A stretch of 64,000 bases of DNA from positions 8,295,186-8,359,185 of the forward strand of contig NC_085095.1 in assembly GCF_963422355.1 (NCBI RefSeq), read 5' to 3'. The first letter of the stretch is position 1; the number at the start of each line of letters is the position of its first letter. Shown here one piece after another: positions 59,664 through 64,000 of the stretch. The notes under the pieces were generated by a model that was not told the DNA's origin, did not search any database, and worked only from the letters and a program-made list of their open reading frames with translations. The translations under genes and the position numbers were made by a program. Source of the stretch: Corticium candelabrum. Its lineage: Eukaryota; Porifera; Homoscleromorpha; Homosclerophorida; Plakinidae.

Positions 59664-60182
59664 TTCAGGATTACGAAGGGTTAGGCTATGTATTCGTCGT
59701 TGTGGGAGTGACCATTTAGGCGATCTTGTGGTGAAGGTAGAGAGTGGGGTCGGGTGCGGGTTCTCGGCGATTTTAGGTTTAGGGTAACGAAGGGTTAGGC
59801 TATGTATTCGTTGTTGTGGGAGTGACTATTTAGGCGATCTTATGGTGAAGGTAAAGAGTGGGGTCGGGTGCGGGTTCTCGGCGATTTAGGTTTAGGATTA
59901 CGAAGGGTTAGGCTATGTATTCGTTGTTGTGGGAGTGACTATTTAGGCGATCTTATGGTGAAGGTAAAGAGTGGGGTCGGGTGCGGGTTCTCGGCGATTT
60001 TAGGTTTAGGATTACGAAGGGTTAGGCTATGTATTCGTTGTTGTGGGAGTGACTATTTAGGCGATCTTGTGGTGAAGGTAAAGAGTGGGGTCGGTGCGGG
60101 TTCTCGGCGATTTTAGGTTCAGGGTTACGAAGGGTTAGGCTATGTATTCGTTGTTGTGGGAGTGACCGTTTAGGCGATCTTT
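59641..60182. repeat. Tandem array, 113-115-bp unit, five copies
   Basis: tgcgggttctcggcgatttt recurs at 59641, 59755, 59869, 59982 and 60095. Each unit also has aggttaggctatgtattcgt and tgtgggagtga. Confidence 0.95.
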
Positions 60183-60189
60183 CGGTGGA

Positions 60190-62083
60190 GGCCTATCGAC
60201 TGACAATCGGGTGGGAGAATTATTTATCGACTACCAGGGTCGGTGTCCCGTCTGTCTGGCTATCGAGTCGGTGTATCGTCTGGCTATCGGGTTGGAGAAT
60301 TATTTATCGACTGTAAGAGTCGGTGTCACGTCTGTCTCGCTATTCATTCGGTCTATCGTCTGACTAACGGGTGAGAGAATTATTTATCGACCGTAAGAGT
60401 CGGTGTCCCGTCTGTCAAACTATTCAGTCGGTCTATCGTCTGACTATCGGGTGGGAGAATTATTTATCGACTGTAGGAGTCAGTGTCCCGTCTGTCTGGC
60501 TATTCATTCGGTCTATCGTCTAACTGATGGGTGGGGAAAATTATTTGTCGACTGTAGGAGTCGGTGTCCCGTCTGTCAAACTGTTCAGTCGGTCTATCGT
60601 CTGACTATCGGGTGGGAGAATTATTTGTCGACTGTAAGAGTCGGTGTCGCGTCTGTCTCGCTATTCAGTCGGTCTGTCCTCTGACTATCGGGTGGGAGAA
60701 TTATTTATCGACTGTAAGAGTCGGTGTCCCGTCTGTCAAACTATTCAGACCGGTCTATCGTCTGACTATCGGGTGAGTAAATTATTTATCGACTGTAGGA
60801 GTCGGTGTCCCGTCTGTCCAACTATTCGGTCGGTCTGTCGTCTGACTATCGGGTGGGAGAGTTATTTATCGACTGTAAGAGTCGGTGTGCCGTCTGTCAA
60901 ACTATTGATTCGGTCTATCGTCTGACTATCGGGTGGGAGAATTATTTATCGACTGTAAGAGTCGGTGTCCCGTCTGTCAAACTATTCAGACCGGTCTATC
61001 GTCTGACTATCGGGTGGGAGAATTATTTGTCGACTGTAAGAGTCGGTGTCACGTCTGTCTCGCTATTCCTTCGGTCTATCGTCTGAATACCAGGGTTGGA
61101 GAATTATCTATCAGACTGTAGGAGTCGGTGTGCCGTCTGTCTCCCTATTCAGTCGGTCTATCGTCTGACTAGCGTGTGAAGAAGAAAACTAATCAGTCGG
61201 TCTATCGACTGACAATCGGGTGGGAGAATTATTTATCGACTGCCAGAGTCGGTGTCCCTTCTGTCTGGCTATTGAGTCGGTGTATCGTCTGGCTATCGGG
61301 TTGGAGAATTATCTATCAGACTGTAGGAGTCGGTGTGCCGTCTGTCTCCCTATTCAGTCGGTCTATCGTCTGACTAACAGGTGGGAGAATTATTTATCGA
61401 CTGTAAGAGTCGGTGTGCCGTCTGTCAAACTATTGATTCGGTCTATCGTCTGACTATCGGGTGGGAGAATTATTTATCGACTGTAAGAGTCGGTGTACCG
61501 TCTGTCTCGCTATTCACTCGGTCTATCGTTTGACTATCGGGTCGGAAAATTATTTATCGACTGCCAGAGTCGGTGTCCCGTCTGTCGTACTATTCAGTCG
61601 GTGTATCGTCTGACTATCGGGTTGGGAGAGTTATTTGTCGACTGCCAGAGTCGATGTCCCGTCTGTCTCGTAATTCACTCGGTCTATCGTCTGACTATCG
61701 GGTGGGATAATTATTTATCGACTGTGAGAGTCGGTGTCCCGTCTGTACAGCTATTGAGTCGGTCTATCGTTTGACTACCTGGTGGGAGAATTATTTATCG
61801 ACTGTAAGAGTCAGTGTCCCGTCTGTCTGGCTATTGAGTCGGTCTATTGTCTGACTGTCGGGTGGGAGAATTATTTATCGACTGTAAGAGTCGGTGTCCC
61901 GTCTGTCTGGCTATTGAGTCGGTCTATCGTCTGACTGTCGGGTGGGAGAATTATTTATAGACTGTAAGAGTCGGTGTCCCGTCTGTCTCGCTATTCAGTC
62001 GGTCTATCGTCTGACTATCGGGTGGGAGAGTTATTTATCGACTGTAAGAGTCGGTGTCCCGTCTGTCATACTATTCAGTCGGT
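60190..62083. repeat. Tandem array, ~80-bp unit, about 23 copies
   Basis: Units of the form ctatcgtctgactatcgggt, gggagaattatttatcgact, gtaagagtcggtgtcccgtc, tgtc(a/t). A disturbance lies near 61165-61200. Cys/Arg/Ser-rich ~93-residue frames here only reflect the repeat. Confidence 0.95.
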
Positions 62084-62571
62084 TAGGGTTAAGGTTAGGG
62101 TTAGGGTTAGGGTTAGAGTCAGAGTTAGGGTTAGGCCGTTAGGATTTCCCCAGCCGGGCCGACCCCTTCCCCACCAGTGGATTTGCACGCGATACGACCA
62201 GAATGCCTTCGAGATGACACAAGTCGCGTGAGCGTGGGAGACCTCGATTCCAATCCTTTTAGTGTGGCGCCCGACGGTAGATTCACTATGTCTGCTTCAG
62301 TTGAGAATGACGTCACATATTGTGGTTCCCGTGCGTCTGGCTCACGAGGCCATGTCGTGTCGGTACGTATCGATCGGACTGTGGTCGATCCGTACGTTAT
62401 CTGAGGAACACCGGAGTCTGCGCCGGTATCGCGTCAGACCGTCCCGCTGTTTTTCTCGGTTTCAGATCGTTGCTTCTTTGGTGTAACGGACTCTCTGTGG
62501 GTCGTGTCGTATATCGTGTTTTACATTGTGTTGTCGTGTCAATCTTGGTTTTATCTTGGTTTTATGTGTCG

Positions 62572-62609
<38 letters not shown>

Positions 62610-62843
62610 GAGTTCATTAAATCATCTCTATGTTAAATCAACATTCGTAGTTAGTGTCATAGAGTGTCGGGTTGTTAGAGTAAGCGGACGCGGCCGACGA
62701 CGGGAGGCCGAGGCGAGCTACGTCGATACAGGTCTTGTGGGCTTCCCCCTTATCGCGTGGTCGGGTGTAGTCGTTACCTATCTCCATGGAAAGCATCCTA
62801 ATGTCGGGTGCTCTGCGGTCAGTGCGGGTTCTCGGCGATTTTA
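62084..62843. repeat. Short telomeric tract and subtelomeric segment, copy 2
   Basis: TTAGGG-like units at 62084-62130 lead into a second copy of the 58926-59663 segment, including the internal GT tract (62570-62610). It ends at tgcgggttctcggcgatttt, but then passes directly into TTAGGG instead of the 114-bp array. Confidence 0.95.
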
Positions 62844-62844
62844 G

Positions 62845-64000
62845 GTTTAGGGTGAGGGTTAGGGTTAGGGTTAGGGTTAGGGTTAGGGTTAGGGTTAGGG
62901 TTAGGGTTAGGGTTAGGGTTAGGGTTAGGGTTAGGGTTAGGGTTAGGGTTAGGGTTAGGGTTAGGGTTAGGGTTAGGGTTAGGGTTAGGGTTAGGGTTAG
63001 GGTTAGGGTTAGGGTTAGGGTTAGGGTTAGGGTTAGGGTTAGGGTTAGGGTTAGGGTTAGGGTTAGGGTTAGGGTTAGGGTTAGGGTTAGGGTTAGGGTT
63101 AGGGTTAGGGTTAGGGTTAGGGTTAGGGTTAGGGTTAGGGTTAGGGTTAGGGTTAGGGTTAGGGTTAGGGTTAGGGTTAGGGTTAGGGTTAGGGTTAGGG
63201 TTAGGGTTAGGGTTAGGGTTAGGGTTAGGGTTAGGGTTAGGGTTAGGGTTAGGGTTAGGGTTAGGGTTAGGGTTAGGGTTAGGGTTAGGGTTATAGGTTA
63301 GGGTTTAGCTCAACAGAACTAAACCTCACGTACCAGAACGTACAGGACAATGCCTGGTCCGGTGAACGTTAGGGTTAGGGTTAGGGTTAGGGTTAGGGTT
63401 AGGGTTAGGGTTAGGGTTAGGGTTAGGGTTAGGGTTAGGGTTAGGGTTAGGGTTAGGGTTAGGGTTAGGGTTAGGGTTAGGGTTAGGGTTAGGGTTAGGG
63501 TTAGGGTTAGGGTTAGGGTTAGGGTTAGGGTTAGGGTTAGGGTTAGGGTTAGGGTTAGGGTTAGGGTTAGGGTTAGGGTTAGGGTTAGGGTTAGGGTTAG
63601 GGTTAGGGTTAGGGTTAGGGTTAGGGTTAGGGTTAGGGTTAGGGTTAGGGTTAGGGTTAGGGTTAGGGTTAGGGTTAGGGTTAGGGTTAGGGTTAGGGTT
63701 AGGGTTAGGGTTAGGGTTAGGGTTAGGGTTAGGGTTAGGGTTAGGGTTAGGGTTAGGGTTAGGGTTAGGGTTAGGGTTAGGGTTAGGGTTAGGGTTAGGG
63801 TTAGGGTTAGGGTTAGGGTTAGGGTTAGGGTTAGGGTTAGGGTTAGGGTTAGGGTTAGGGTTAGGGTTAGGGTTAGGGTTAGGGTTAGGGTTAGGGTTAG
63901 GGTTAGGGTTAGGGTTAGGGTTAGGGTTAGGGTTAGGGTTAGGGTTAGGGTTAGGGTTAGGGTTAGGGTTAGGGTTAGGGTTAGGGTTAGGGTTAGGGTT
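62845..64000 (+). repeat. Telomere array (TTAGGG)n, right chromosome end
   Basis: Essentially perfect TTAGGG from ~62855 to 63293 and from 63369 to the window end. The G-rich strand runs 5' to 3' toward the end, as expected at a right-hand telomere. The array may continue beyond the window. Confidence 0.97.
63293..63368. other. Non-telomeric ~75-bp interruption in the telomere array
   Basis: ttataggttagggtttagctc leads into unique sequence. It contains the inverted repeat ggtttag ... ctaaacc around ctcaacagaa, then ggacaatgcctggtcc, and returns to TTAGGG in register after gaacg. Confidence 0.9.

Noticed and set aside
60190-62083. CRISPR-like appearance of regular ~80-bp units
   Set aside because: The whole unit is repeated, without unique spacers, and the genome is eukaryotic; it is a tandem subtelomeric satellite.
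60403-62142. Repeated ~93-residue ORFs such as MSRLSNYSVGLSSDYRVGEL
   Set aside because: Shifted readings of the 80-bp tandem array; no start context, no homology, and the repeat period is not a codon multiple.
62786-63301. 171-residue Arg-Val repeat ORF
   Set aside because: Telomere hexamers read in one frame (RV repeats).

Overview
This window is eukaryotic and almost certainly from an animal. Genes are split by short GT-AG introns, often 60-110 bp. Clear homologues of DYNLT1, WTAP, SPAG17, RWDD1 and ZC3H11A can be assembled exon by exon with consistent phases. The right end is a long TTAGGG telomere array. A giant IPT/TIG plus furin-like gene, MULE and hAT relics and very abundant CA and CTGT repeats fit an early-branching metazoan. 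A sponge is my best guess, but the sequence alone does not prove it.

Layout: 1-8315 (-) is the 5' part of a very large secreted or receptor-like gene with about 26 IPT/TIG repeats, followed by EGF-receptor-like furin Cys-rich repeats, and open at the window edge. 9781-11632 (-) is a ten-exon gene for an unrecognised ~390-residue type I membrane protein. 14867-15458 (-) is DYNLT1, a Tctex-type dynein light chain. 16488-18825 (-) is WTAP. 19364-28199 (+) is SPAG17, diverging from WTAP, with a minor-spliceosome AT-AC last intron. 28320-37048 (-) is RWDD1, tail to tail with SPAG17 and carrying a dead LINE, two MITE-like elements and a foldback element near its start. The left and middle of the window are thus gene-dense, with ciliary/dynein genes (DYNLT1, SPAG17) beside RNA-related genes (WTAP, ZC3H11A).

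From about 37 kb rightward mobile and repetitive DNA dominates: a broken hAT/ZMYM1-like element (38992-41950), long inverted repeats, a tandem-CCCH ZC3H11A-like gene (44401-46836, -) split by CTGT satellite, a 280-bp higher-order satellite (47158-48420), an unrecognised nuclear-protein-like region (48435-49258, +), and a MULE-like transposase (51677-54710, -) stopped by in-frame nonsense codons and a frameshift.

The last 10 kb is subtelomeric. An intronless nuclease-like plus kinase-like gene with an internal stop (56148-57359) is bracketed by dispersed repeats. Next comes a gene for a P2X7-type C-terminal domain, cut off at 58677 where degenerate TTAGGG/TCAGGG repeats begin. Then follow a ~730-bp segment, a 114-bp x5 array, an ~80-bp x~23 array, a second copy of the ~730-bp segment, and the TTAGGG array to the window end, interrupted once by ~75 bp of unrelated sequence.
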